Positions 33,225 to 41,999 of a DNA stretch of 64,000 nt are shown here, piece after piece. Each line of letters starts with the position of its first letter. Position 1 is the first letter of the stretch. The notes below the pieces were generated by a model, which saw only the letters and a list, made by a program, of their open reading frames with translations, was not told the origin of the DNA and made no database searches. The stretch comes from Deltaproteobacteria bacterium (lineage in GTDB: Bacteria; Desulfobacterota; B13-G15; RBG-16-54-18). A program made the position numbers and the translations under genes. Location of the stretch: assembly GCA_016927065.1 (NCBI GenBank), contig JAFGNJ010000005.1:62001-126000 (forward strand). Reading direction: 5' to 3'.

Positions 33225-34486
33225 AAAAGAGAGCGGTTGTCACTGGGTTAGGTGTCATCGCACCGAGCGGTATAGGCCTAGAGCAGTTCTGGCGGAATAT
33301 TGCCGGCGGGGTACCAGCCATAAAGAAAGTAAGAGATTTCGATGTTTCACCATTCAACTCCCAGATAGCGGCGCAGGTGGAGAATTTCCTCCCCCAAAAC
33401 TTCGGCCTCAGCGAAAAAACTGCTCAAAGGATGGATCGCTATGTCCAATTTGCCGTGGCGGCTGCCAAGATGGCCGTTGAAGATGCCTCTCTGGATTTCA
33501 GCCGATTGGACAAAAGGCGTGCCGGCGTAATCCTGGCAAATGCCATCAGCGGCACAAAATACATGGAAGAGGAATTCTTGCGCGTTACCAATAATGGAAA
33601 AGAACCTATTGATCCCCGTCTTGTTCGTTCCGATCTCTACGATGCCTCAATGTTCAATACACCATCAAGCGAGATCTCCAATTTTTGGAAATTAAACGGT
33701 ATCTGCACGACGGTCTCTACCGGCTGCACTGCAGGAACTGATTCCGTTGGTTTGTCTTTGGAGATGATTCAAGACGGGAGGCAGGATGTCATTATCACGG
33801 GAGCCTCAGAGGCCCCTCTCACCCCCATCACCTTCGGCGCGTTTGATGTCATCAATGTGCTCTCTACTCATAACGATGAGCCGGCCAAGGCCTCTCGACC
33901 CTTTGATGGCAAACGGAATGGTTTTGTCATCGCCGAGGGCTGCGGCATTCTCATCTTGGAGGAATTAGAGCATGCGATAAGGCGCAAGGCCAAGATCTAT
34001 GCCGAAGTCCTTGGCTACGGAACGTGCAATAACGCATTTCATATGACTGATCTCCCTGCCGATGGTGAGGCAATGGCCGAGTGTATAACGCTGGCATTAG
34101 AAGATGCCTCTATTACGCCGGATAAAATCGGATATATCAACGCCCATGGTTCCTCAACACATCAGAATGATATCTTTGAAACAGCCGCGTATAAAAAGGT
34201 CTTTCAGGATCTCGCCTATAAAATACCCATTAGCTCTTTAAAATCGATGTTCGGACATCCCTTGGCCGCAGCGAATGCGGTGGAGTTCGTTGCCTGTGCC
34301 TTAATATTTAAACACGACTTCCTGCCGCCAACTATTAACCAGGAGGTCCCTGATCCGCTGTGTGACTTGGATTACATCCCAAATAAAGGCAGAAAAGAGA
34401 AAGTAGATTATATACTCAAGACGAGTTCAGGATTTTCTGGGCTCCACTCCTCATTAATAATGAAACGCTGGGAGGAAAAATCATGA
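33221..34486 (+). CDS. Type II PKS beta-ketoacyl synthase, KS-alpha
   Basis: A 421-residue condensing enzyme of the FabF/KS-alpha class that extends an ACP-bound chain by decarboxylative Claisen condensation. The triad is intact: C169 in STGCTAGTDSVG, H309 in NAHGSSTHQND and H346 in MFGHPLAAAN, with K341 before the last motif. It is coupled (four-base overlap) to a partner that lacks this triad, the arrangement of KS-alpha/KS-beta heterodimers. The adjacent ACP, aromatase, ketoreductase and AcpS genes support polyketide rather than housekeeping fatty acid synthesis. Confidence 0.88.
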   Translation: MKKRAVVTGLGVIAPSGIGLEQFWRNIAGGVPAIKKVRDFDVSPFNSQIAAQVENFLPQNFGLSEKTAQRMDRYVQFAVAAAKMAVEDASLDFSRLDKRRAGVILANAISGTKYMEEEFLRVTNNGKEPIDPRLVRSDLYDASMFNTPSSEISNFWKLNGICTTVSTGCTAGTDSVGLSLEMIQDGRQDVIITGASEAPLTPITFGAFDVINVLSTHNDEPAKASRPFDGKRNGFVIAEGCGILILEELEHAIRRKAKIYAEVLGYGTCNNAFHMTDLPADGEAMAECITLALEDASITPDKIGYINAHGSSTHQNDIFETAAYKKVFQDLAYKIPISSLKSMFGHPLAAANAVEFVACALIFKHDFLPPTINQEVPDPLCDLDYIPNKGRKEKVDYILKTSSGFSGLHSSLIMKRWEEKS

Positions 34487-35769
34487 AAGACATAGTGATT
34501 ACGGGAATGGGGGTCGCCGCGCCACCCGGGATCGGCACGGAAGACTTCTGGCACAACATCAGGGACGGAAGGTCTTTCGTTGGTCCTATTTCGCGCTTTG
34601 ATTCTTCCCTCTATCCGTCACGTATTGCCGGACAAATTAATGGCTTAGAGTCATATAGTGAAAGATTATCTCCCCGACTACTGAAAAAGATAGACCGCTT
34701 CTCTCACATGGCCTTGGTGACTTCGGAATTAGCCCTGAAGGATGCAAGCATCGATTTACATAATTTTAATCTTAACCGCACGGGTATTTTTATGGGTAAT
34801 ACACTCGGCGGCTGGTTGTTTGCAGAAACAGAATTAAGGGATCTCCATGTAGAAGGGCGTGAGGGCGTGAGCCCCTATATGGCCTCGGCCTGGTTTCCCG
34901 CTGCCCCCCAGGGACAGATCTCTATACTGTATGGCATTAAGGGTTATTCCAAGACCGTAATTGCTGATCGAGCCGGTTCTCTGATGGCCATTGCGTATGG
35001 TGCGCAGATCTTAGCGCGGGGGAAACTGGATTTGGTCCTAGCGGGCGGGACAGAAGCGCCGGTTACCCCGTATGCGCTTTTATGCTGCAATACGTATGAT
35101 TTGCTTTCCCGAAAGAACGATGCCCCTGAAACAGCCTATGCACCCTTTGATAAAAACCGTGACGGCCTTGTTGTTGCAGAGGGTGCCGGCATCGTAACGT
35201 TGGAACGACTTGATGACGCGCGAAAACGAAACGCGCCACTCTATGCCAAGATTTGCGGTTTTTATACCAATTGCGACGGACATGACCGTGTTGTGTTTGA
35301 GCCGGAGGGACTTGCCTTAGCGTGGGCTATTGAAGAAGCGCTCAAAGAGGCAGAATTCGACAAAGATAGTATCGATTATATCTGTGCTGATGGAGCAGCC
35401 AATGCCTCCGGAGATATCAGCGAGACTCGGGCAATAAAGAAGGTCTTTGGCAAAAGGGCAAAGGAAATCCCGGTAAGCGCCCCGAAGTCGATGTTCGGCA
35501 ATTTGCTGGGGGCGCAGGGGAGTGTAGACGTTATTACGACCGTTCTAAGCATGATGTTCAACAATATTTGCCCGACGATAAATCATAGAAATCCTGACCC
35601 GGAGTGTGATTTAGATTATGTTCCCAACAAAGCCCAGCAGAAAGACATCAAACGTGCCTTGGTGATATCCCGAGGTCGAGGCGGCATCAATGCGGTGATG
35701 GCCTTGGAAAGGCTCCGCAATGGTCATAAACCCACGACGCTTACAGGAGGAAATCACTATGTCAGTTGA
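34483..35769 (+). CDS. Type II PKS chain-length-factor-like KS-beta (inactive ketosynthase)
   Basis: A 428-residue thiolase-fold protein similar in length and order to the upstream KS. All three catalytic positions are changed: the cysteine is R in IADRAGSLMAIAYG, the first histidine is D in CADGAANASGD and the second is N in MFGNLLGAQGS. This is how chain length factors differ from their KS partners, although the canonical CLF has glutamine at the cysteine position. It is presumed to form the heterodimer that fixes chain length. It overlaps KS-alpha by four bases and the ACP gene by eleven. Confidence 0.85.
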   Translation: MKDIVITGMGVAAPPGIGTEDFWHNIRDGRSFVGPISRFDSSLYPSRIAGQINGLESYSERLSPRLLKKIDRFSHMALVTSELALKDASIDLHNFNLNRTGIFMGNTLGGWLFAETELRDLHVEGREGVSPYMASAWFPAAPQGQISILYGIKGYSKTVIADRAGSLMAIAYGAQILARGKLDLVLAGGTEAPVTPYALLCCNTYDLLSRKNDAPETAYAPFDKNRDGLVVAEGAGIVTLERLDDARKRNAPLYAKICGFYTNCDGHDRVVFEPEGLALAWAIEEALKEAEFDKDSIDYICADGAANASGDISETRAIKKVFGKRAKEIPVSAPKSMFGNLLGAQGSVDVITTVLSMMFNNICPTINHRNPDPECDLDYVPNKAQQKDIKRALVISRGRGGINAVMALERLRNGHKPTTLTGGNHYVS

Positions 35770-35998
35770 ACAGGAGGTTCAACAGATTATCATCCAGACC
35801 TTAAATGTGCTTCCAGAAGAACTCAAAATAGATGAGCGGCTCTATGACTCGTTAGGGGTCGATTCAACGGAGATGGTAGAGCTAGTCATTGTCTTGGAGA
35901 AAAAATTCGGCATCACCATTGAAGATAAGCAAATCACTAAATTTAGCTCACCGCGGGAGATCATTATGCTCATGGAGCAAAAGAGGGGAACAGCGTAG
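35759..35998 (+). CDS. Acyl carrier protein
   Basis: A 79-residue acidic ACP. S36 in LGVDSTEMVELV is the 4'-phosphopantetheine attachment site, and the helical layout is standard. CAGGAGG at 35744 fixes the ATG at 35759, inside the end of the KS-beta gene. It carries the growing polyketide between KS, ketoreductase and cyclases. The AcpS homologue encoded at 42746 is the likely activator. Confidence 0.92.
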   Translation: MSVEQEVQQIIIQTLNVLPEELKIDERLYDSLGVDSTEMVELVIVLEKKFGITIEDKQITKFSSPREIIMLMEQKRGTA

Positions 35999-35999
35999 C

Positions 36000-36803
36000 A
36001 TGAAATATATTGATTTAAGCCTACCGATCGATGAAGGAAACCCTGAGGCGCATCCTATTAGGATAGAAAGGCTCGCGCACAAGAAAGGCATCGAGCATTT
36101 GAATTGGGTCATGATGCGGAAAGGCCTCAAGGGCGTTATTTCCTATCTGATGGGTAAAAGAATAATCAAACCCGCCGATTTGCCTGATGGAGAATTTCTC
36201 TCTTTGGAGATGGTCTATTGCAGTGTGCATACCGGAACACATGTGGATGCCCCCTTTCATTTTGGTACCACCTGTGAAAACAGGGATTCTAAAAAGATTG
36301 ATGAGTTGCCTCTCGATTGGTTTTTTCAAAACGGAGTTGTCTTAGATATGACACATAAAAATCCGGCCGAGGCAATTAATAAAGAAGACGTGATAACCGC
36401 TTTGGATAGAATCAATTACGCCTTAAAGCCGAAAGACATCGTACTGTTCCATACCGGTGCTGACAAATATTTCGGCAGTAAAGATTATATGAATAAGTTC
36501 TGCGGCGTAAGTGCAGAAGCCATAGAGTGGTTGTGGGACCAAGACATAAAGGTTATGGGCATAGATGCCTTGGGTTTTGACAGACCATACCCTGCGATGC
36601 TCAAAGACTTTTTGTCAAACCAAGACAAAACAGCCCTCTGGCCGGCCCACTTTTGCGGCCGCAAAAAAGAGTATGCGCATATTGAACGCCTGGCTAATCT
36701 TGATAAGCTTCCTCAACCGTTTGGCTTTAAGGTCGCCTGTTTCCCGATCAGAATAAAAGACGCGGGAGCTAGTTTCGCCCGTGTCGTGGCTATGACTGAA
36801 TAA
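36000..36803 (+). CDS. Kynurenine formamidase-like cyclase family protein
   Basis: A 267-residue metal-dependent hydrolase/cyclase fold protein. It opens MKYIDLSLPIDEGNPEAHP, and SVHTGTHVDAPFHF contains the HxGTHxDAPxH zinc signature. Family members hydrolyse formylkynurenine or act as polyketide cyclases. In a polyketide operon a ring-closing or hydrolytic role is plausible. It starts two bases after the ACP stop codon. Confidence 0.82.
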   Translation: MKYIDLSLPIDEGNPEAHPIRIERLAHKKGIEHLNWVMMRKGLKGVISYLMGKRIIKPADLPDGEFLSLEMVYCSVHTGTHVDAPFHFGTTCENRDSKKIDELPLDWFFQNGVVLDMTHKNPAEAINKEDVITALDRINYALKPKDIVLFHTGADKYFGSKDYMNKFCGVSAEAIEWLWDQDIKVMGIDALGFDRPYPAMLKDFLSNQDKTALWPAHFCGRKKEYAHIERLANLDKLPQPFGFKVACFPIRIKDAGASFARVVAMTE

Positions 36804-36823
36804 AGCTGTAGAAGGGAGAACTT

Positions 36824-37264
36824 ATGGGTCATACGAACAATTCCATCGTCATTAACGCTCCTTACGAAAAGGTATTTGATATCTCCAATGACATTGAACG
36901 GTGGACAGAATTATTTGGCGGGGAATATACGGAGGCAAAGATTGTAAAGCGTGAAGGGAACAAAATCACCTTTCAGTTAACCGATGATGAAGGTCGTTCC
37001 TGGCAATCTTTCCGTCTGCTTTTTAAAAATAATTATTTCGCCTACGCCCAAAAACTTCCGCCGGAATTTCCTTTTACCCATATGAAGATTATCTGGCTCT
37101 ATACTCCTCAAGACGGAAGCATTGTGATGACGTGGATACAAGATTTTCATATGGATGAGAAGGCCTCGTTCAATGATGACCAAGTTGAAGAGATGATCAA
37201 TAAGCACTCTCAAGAAAACATGAAGATATTCAAGCGTATCATCGAACAGGAGGCAGGCACATAA
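36824..37264 (+). CDS. SRPBCC aromatase/cyclase-like protein
   Basis: A 146-residue START-like (SRPBCC) protein. It opens with NSIVINAPYEKVFDISNDIERWTELFGGEYTEAKIV, the form seen in type II PKS aromatase/cyclases (TcmN N-terminal type), where the pocket directs first-ring folding of the poly-beta-keto chain. WLYTPQDGSIVMTWIQDFHM forms the later strands. AAGGGAG precedes the ATG. Ketosynthases, ACP and ketoreductase in the same operon support an aromatic product. The alternative is a generic lipid-binding SRPBCC role. Confidence 0.8.
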   Translation: MGHTNNSIVINAPYEKVFDISNDIERWTELFGGEYTEAKIVKREGNKITFQLTDDEGRSWQSFRLLFKNNYFAYAQKLPPEFPFTHMKIIWLYTPQDGSIVMTWIQDFHMDEKASFNDDQVEEMINKHSQENMKIFKRIIEQEAGT

Positions 37265-37287
37265 AACGTTCAGTTTTTATCATTATC

Positions 37288-38400
37288 ATGTCAGCCGGTT
37301 TTGTTCTGTCCTTTAATGTGGCAGCTATCTCAGCCTTAATCCCCTCAGTTGCTGAAACATTGAAGGTAGATGAATTTCTCGCCGGCAAAGCGGTATGGCT
37401 CTATATGCTTCCGTATGGGTTGGCGGCATTGTTATACGGACCTCTGGCCAGAGGGGTGGAGTATAAAAAGATACTGTTGTTCTGCATAGGGGGTCTCTCG
37501 ATAGCCAATGTTATCGCTGGCATTGCCTCACATATATACGTCCTTTTTGCTGCGAGGATCCTCGCCGGCATAGCCGGGGCGGCCATTATACCGTTAAGTT
37601 TAATTCTTATTGCCACGACCTCTCCCGCGGGACAGAGAGGCAAAAAAGTAGGTGGGTTTTTTAGCCTCACATTTCTCTCTACGCTGTTGGGGGTGTTTTT
37701 AAGCGGCGTAATCTTCTGGCGCTGGATTTTTCTGTTACCGGGAATTGCGGCAGCATTTGTCGCCCTGGGAGTTTATGTGTATTTCCCCGAATTCTCCGGC
37801 AAAAAAGAAAGGGTGAGATTCCGTTATATTCAAGTACTTTCAGACAAACACGTCTATCGTTTATTTGTTTACATTTTCTTTATGAGTTTTCTATTCCATG
37901 GCATACGGCAATGGCTTGGGGTCTATTTCTCCACGATATATGGGTTTGAGCAATTTCTTATCAGCATGCTTTTGACGACCATATCTCTCAGCGGCATTCT
38001 CGGGGAATCATTAGGAGGGATATTGGCCGATCGGCTGGGTAGGATCAAGGTAGTCAATGTGGGGGTGCTTTTGATGGTTACTGTCTTAATTATACTGTTG
38101 TTTAAAAACAGTATGGTCCTCCTTTTCGCCCTGATGTTTGTCTGGGGTTTAGGGTGGACCTTTAATCATGCAGGGATTTCCACAAACATATGCGACCTTC
38201 CGCACAGGCTCCTGCACGAATCAACCAGTCTCAATAGTGCTGTCCGATTTTTATCGGGAGGCTTAGGGGCAGTCTTCGGAGGGATGGTCGCTCAGAGGAA
38301 CTTTCGCTTAGAATTTGCCGTTTTCGCCAGTTGTTTGTTGTTGTTGGTTGTTTTTAGCAAAAAGCTTTTACTGACGACGGAGGCATTCACATATGGATAA
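37288..38400 (+). CDS. MFS transporter of the polyketide operon
   Basis: A 12-helix-type major facilitator protein of about 370 residues. After the second helix comes YGPLARGVEYKKILLFCIG (motif A position), and in the second half GGILADRLGRIKVVNVG is a clear motif A. It may export the product. The start is uncertain: ATG at 37288 has no ribosome binding site. A perfect AGGAGG lies eight bases before ATA at 37261, which overlaps the previous stop codon and would give the N-terminus KRSVFIIIMSAGF. It overlaps the downstream SDR gene by eight bases. Confidence 0.83.
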   Translation: MSAGFVLSFNVAAISALIPSVAETLKVDEFLAGKAVWLYMLPYGLAALLYGPLARGVEYKKILLFCIGGLSIANVIAGIASHIYVLFAARILAGIAGAAIIPLSLILIATTSPAGQRGKKVGGFFSLTFLSTLLGVFLSGVIFWRWIFLLPGIAAAFVALGVYVYFPEFSGKKERVRFRYIQVLSDKHVYRLFVYIFFMSFLFHGIRQWLGVYFSTIYGFEQFLISMLLTTISLSGILGESLGGILADRLGRIKVVNVGVLLMVTVLIILLFKNSMVLLFALMFVWGLGWTFNHAGISTNICDLPHRLLHESTSLNSAVRFLSGGLGAVFGGMVAQRNFRLEFAVFASCLLLLVVFSKKLLLTTEAFTYG

Positions 38401-39166
38401 CCTCAAAGGCAAAAATGCGATTATCAGCGGGGCAAGTAAGGGTATCGGCAAGGCTATTGCCAATAGGTTGGCCCAACATGGTGTCAATCTAGTTTTGGCG
38501 GCTCGGACCAAGTCGAAATTAGATAAGACAGCAAAAGAATTACAAGCGGAACATGCCGTTAAGGTAATAGGAGTCCCCTGTGATGTATCGCGTTTATCCG
38601 ATTTAGAGAACTTATGTACGGTAGCTGTGGAGACATTGGGGCGAGTCGATATCTTGATTAACAATGCCGGTGTTTCCAGTCAATATCCCTTCGAGCAACA
38701 GCCGTTAGAGGATTTAGAACGTCTCGCGCACACCAACTATTTGGGGTATGTACGGCTTACCCGTCTTATTATCCCCCATATGCTAAAGAACAAATCCGGA
38801 TCCATTATTAATCTGGTCTCGGGTTCGGTCTTGGTGGAACCTGTACCGCGCAGTTTTCTGGTGTATAGCTCGCTGAAGGTCGGGCTGCGTGCCTTTTCTA
38901 AAGGACTCTTTTGGGAGATGCGCGACCACGGTATCAAGGTCACGGCCATTATGCCAGGTGTTACCGATACCGAGTTGACCGGGAAGCTATCCGAAATAAC
39001 AGAGGAGCAGAAAGAGAGGTTAATCTCAACTCAATCAATAGAAGACGCCGTGATGTTTGCCTTGACCGTCCCTCAGAATGTCTGTCCCTTGGAGTTGGCG
39101 GTGATTAATCAGCAGACGCCGTGGACAAAGCCGGTCATCCCGTTTACACAAAAGCATCCTCAATAA
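38393..39166 (+). CDS. Short-chain dehydrogenase/reductase (ketoreductase)
   Basis: A 257-residue classical SDR. The cofactor motif is ISGASKGIGKAIA, followed by DILINNAGVSS. The catalytic serine lies in INLVSGSVL and Y-x-x-x-K in VYSSLKVGL. It is likely the ketoreductase that reduces a specific carbonyl of the polyketide chain. The N-terminus DNLKGKNAIISGAS fits the start at 38393. Confidence 0.9.
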   Translation: MDNLKGKNAIISGASKGIGKAIANRLAQHGVNLVLAARTKSKLDKTAKELQAEHAVKVIGVPCDVSRLSDLENLCTVAVETLGRVDILINNAGVSSQYPFEQQPLEDLERLAHTNYLGYVRLTRLIIPHMLKNKSGSIINLVSGSVLVEPVPRSFLVYSSLKVGLRAFSKGLFWEMRDHGIKVTAIMPGVTDTELTGKLSEITEEQKERLISTQSIEDAVMFALTVPQNVCPLELAVINQQTPWTKPVIPFTQKHPQ

Positions 39167-39167
39167 T

Positions 39168-39581
39168 ATGAAGAGACGCGACAAAAAGAATCTCCAGTTT
39201 CGTTATTTGTTATGGCTGTATAAAAGTACCAAGGAGGAATTTGACCGCATCGAAAGAAAATTTACCCAGGTCGAAATAGACAGAAGGCTCTTGCATTATA
39301 TGCAAGAGCATAACGACACCTCAAAGATCAAACGAAAAAAAGAAGCAAGAACGTTTCTTACAAATTTCAAAGAATATACCGATCAAAAAGAAAAGGATGG
39401 ACTGACATTAAAATATGAAGGTAGAAAGCCAAGGCCTGAATATTATCATCTTTCGCTGAAACTAGAAGCTATCGAGGAAAGCATAGTTGTTGAACTGGGA
39501 AAAAAAGGATTAAGAACGATAAAGGGCCTCTATGAGCAAGAGATGCGAAGGAGAATTATAGAGGCACAAGAACACCAATAA
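39168..39581 (+). CDS. Uncharacterised basic protein (137 aa)
   Basis: No family recognised. The product is strongly charged, lysine- and arginine-rich and predicted helical (EEFDRIERKFTQVEIDRRLLHYMQEHNDTSKIKRKKEART), without signal peptide or membrane helix. It begins two bases after the SDR gene and ends 20 bases before the radical SAM gene, so it is part of the operon. It could be a small accessory or assembly protein. Confidence 0.6.
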   Translation: MKRRDKKNLQFRYLLWLYKSTKEEFDRIERKFTQVEIDRRLLHYMQEHNDTSKIKRKKEARTFLTNFKEYTDQKEKDGLTLKYEGRKPRPEYYHLSLKLEAIEESIVVELGKKGLRTIKGLYEQEMRRRIIEAQEHQ

Positions 39582-39601
39582 AATTTGAAAGGAGACATAC
39601 T

Positions 39602-41068
39602 ATGAAAGTCTTATTTGTTACTCCCAAATTAGGTGCGTGGGCAACGCATGGCCACCATGTGGCGGCCAATCAGATGCACGCCCATTGGGCTGCCTATGCT
39701 CGCGAACAAGGAACCATTGAACCTGAAGTATTGGATTGCAAGGCATGGGATATCCCCATGGACAAAATGGCAGAGATTGTAAAGGAAAAGAATCCTGATG
39801 TCGTGGTGTTGGGGGATATGCTCCATTCTTACGGAGGGTTTGCCGTCCAGTGGTATTTCAATGAGGCAGCTAAAATAATTAAACAGGCACTGCCTCAGGT
39901 AAAAGTCGTCGTGGGTGGCTTATGGTATTCCTATTTGAGCAAAGAGACTCTTGAACAAAATCCGCCAATAGACTTCGTCGTCATGGGTGAAGGAGAGGTA
40001 ACCTTTAACGAGTTAATGGATGCCCTGGGCAACGGCAAAAAAGACGCCTATGATATCGCTGGAGTGGCTTCCCGAAAGAATGGCGAAATAGTCTTCGGGC
40101 CGGTACGTGATCTTATAAAAGATTTAGATTCGCTGCCCCTGCCCGCCTACGATTTATTCCCAATGGAAAAATATGTGGGGCACACGTACTGGAAACCCTT
40201 TATGGAGATTGTTACCTCGCGCGGATGCCCCCATGCTTGCACGTTTTGTTATGAGTGGAGTGAACATGACCCACGGGCATTAAAACATTTTACTAATTGG
40301 CGCGCTAAGTCGGCCAAACGCGTGGTTGATGAGGTGGAACTTTTGGAGAAAAAATTCGGTGTTCAGGTTATCGTTATTCAAGAAGATAACTTTAATGTTA
40401 ACGGTAAAAGGGCGCGGGAGTTCTGTGAAGAAAAGATGAAGCGCGGTCTGGATATGAAATGGGTAAGCCTTGGGTGCGCCAGTGACTGGGTAAAAGCTGA
40501 ACAAGACATCCCCCTCATGAAAGAAGCGGGGATGTTTATGGGTGTGTTCGGCATCGAGGTGGCCAGCGAGCAGGAATTGAGAAAGCTCGACAAAGGCATA
40601 ACTATTGATCAAATATATAAGACCATCGAGATCTTGCGCAAAAATGATATCGCCATCGTCGGCGACATCATGATCGGATTTGACTACGACACAGAGCAGA
40701 TTATTAAAGAACGGCTTGCCTTTGCAGATGAGGTTGACCCCGACATCTTGTGGATTGGATATCTCACGCCTCCGCCTGGTTCACCCCATTGGGAGGATTC
40801 GATAAAACAAGGCTGGGTAGATCCTAACAATGTCGATATCTTAAAGTGGGACTTTTTACACCCCATTATTCCGACCAACCATCTTTCTATTGAAGATTTA
40901 GGGAGGTTGGGTGCGTGGTGTATGCGCGAATTTTTTAGTAAGCCGGGGAGGATCCACCGCATATTAGAGAGCAACTTCGACCCCTTGGCTAAGGTCTGCT
41001 TTCAGGATGTCATGGATCATGTCCCACAGTGGGAAGCCGGGGCGGTGGAAGGGAAACTGCACGTATAA
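39602..41068 (+). CDS. B12-type radical SAM enzyme of the polyketide operon
   Basis: A 488-residue radical SAM protein. The N-terminal Rossmann-like domain (about 1-140) contains VVLGDMLHSYGG and KVVVGGLWYSYLSKETLE, cobalamin-domain-like but without a clear DxHxxG motif. The core cluster motif is TSRGCPHACTFCYEWSEHD (CxxxCxxC). The C-terminal region has MIGFDYDTEQIIKERLAFADE and WIGYLTPPPGSPHWED, usual for this group. GAAAGGAG precedes the ATG. It would generate a 5'-deoxyadenosyl radical or add a methyl group; products of that chemistry are the substrates expected for the downstream phosphorylase-isomerase-aldolase set. Confidence 0.88.
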   Translation: MKVLFVTPKLGAWATHGHHVAANQMHAHWAAYAREQGTIEPEVLDCKAWDIPMDKMAEIVKEKNPDVVVLGDMLHSYGGFAVQWYFNEAAKIIKQALPQVKVVVGGLWYSYLSKETLEQNPPIDFVVMGEGEVTFNELMDALGNGKKDAYDIAGVASRKNGEIVFGPVRDLIKDLDSLPLPAYDLFPMEKYVGHTYWKPFMEIVTSRGCPHACTFCYEWSEHDPRALKHFTNWRAKSAKRVVDEVELLEKKFGVQVIVIQEDNFNVNGKRAREFCEEKMKRGLDMKWVSLGCASDWVKAEQDIPLMKEAGMFMGVFGIEVASEQELRKLDKGITIDQIYKTIEILRKNDIAIVGDIMIGFDYDTEQIIKERLAFADEVDPDILWIGYLTPPPGSPHWEDSIKQGWVDPNNVDILKWDFLHPIIPTNHLSIEDLGRLGAWCMREFFSKPGRIHRILESNFDPLAKVCFQDVMDHVPQWEAGAVEGKLHV

Positions 41069-41073
41069 GCGCA

Positions 41074-41997
41074 ATGCCTCCAGTCTGGGATGCACATACG
41101 CATTGGATGCCACCAGAAGTGGCTGAACATACCGCTTTTTACAAAAAGGGCTGGTCGGATATCGATTTGTTGTTACAGACCCTCGACGACGCAGGGATAG
41201 AAAGGGCGGTGTTGCTGTATCCCACTTCTGATGCCCACCTGAACCTGGGTGGATGGTCATGGGTGTGCGATGTGTACAACAGGGGAATCTCCAAAAAGGT
41301 ACAGGAGCACCCCGATCGCTTGATTGGGGCGGGAATTCTGCCTTTGGATAGCCCCAATGATATGGTCCGGGAGATCGATACAATACAAGACTTGGGGTTA
41401 TCCTGTCTCACTGTAGCTTCAAGTTACGAGAGCCGATATTTAGACGATGAGAGTTTCCTCCCAATATGGGAGAAGGCGGAGCAAGAAAATCTGCCCATTT
41501 TTGTGCATTCCCAGACTATCAACCCCATAGGCTTTGACAGAATAAAGGATCCGCTTTTAATGCCGGTTGTGGAATATCTCTTCGATATTACCATGTGTGC
41601 CGGCACCATGATGATGTCTGATCTATTAACACACCGTAATGGCCTTAAGGTTGTGTTTGCCCATTTTGCTGGGGTACTTCCCTTTTTAGCTGATCGCTTC
41701 GACTCGACGTACTCCATGTTGCGTTCACGGAATATGGTCAAAGACTTGGGAAGTGCCCCCTCGCATATTCTAAAGAATATCTTTGTCGATATAAGCGGCG
41801 TAACATCAACCTCCCTGTTGAATATGGCCTTAGAGTTTTTTGGGCCAAATCGAATAGTATGGGGGTCAGATTTTCCCGCACAAAAAAATCCAGCGGCAAG
41901 CATCAATGCCTTAGAGAACCTAAATATTCAACGAGAAGAAAAGAACAATATCATGGGCGGTAACGTGATTAATCTATTTCAAAACAAAGGAGGATAA
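41074..41997 (+). CDS. Amidohydrolase family 2 protein (ACMSD-like)
   Basis: A 307-residue TIM-barrel metal enzyme. It begins MPPVWDAHTHWMPP with the HxH metal motif. The later ligand histidines are in FVHSQTINP and VFAHFAGVLPFLADRF, and the aspartate is in IVWGSDFPAQKNPA. It belongs with 2-amino-3-carboxymuconate semialdehyde decarboxylase-like and other small decarboxylases or hydrolases. Decarboxylation or ring hydrolysis of an aromatic intermediate would fit the operon. The start at 41074 is six bases after the radical SAM stop codon; the frame is open further upstream but lies inside the previous gene. Confidence 0.83.
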   Translation: MPPVWDAHTHWMPPEVAEHTAFYKKGWSDIDLLLQTLDDAGIERAVLLYPTSDAHLNLGGWSWVCDVYNRGISKKVQEHPDRLIGAGILPLDSPNDMVREIDTIQDLGLSCLTVASSYESRYLDDESFLPIWEKAEQENLPIFVHSQTINPIGFDRIKDPLLMPVVEYLFDITMCAGTMMMSDLLTHRNGLKVVFAHFAGVLPFLADRFDSTYSMLRSRNMVKDLGSAPSHILKNIFVDISGVTSTSLLNMALEFFGPNRIVWGSDFPAQKNPAASINALENLNIQREEKNNIMGGNVINLFQNKGG

Positions 41998-41999
41998 CG

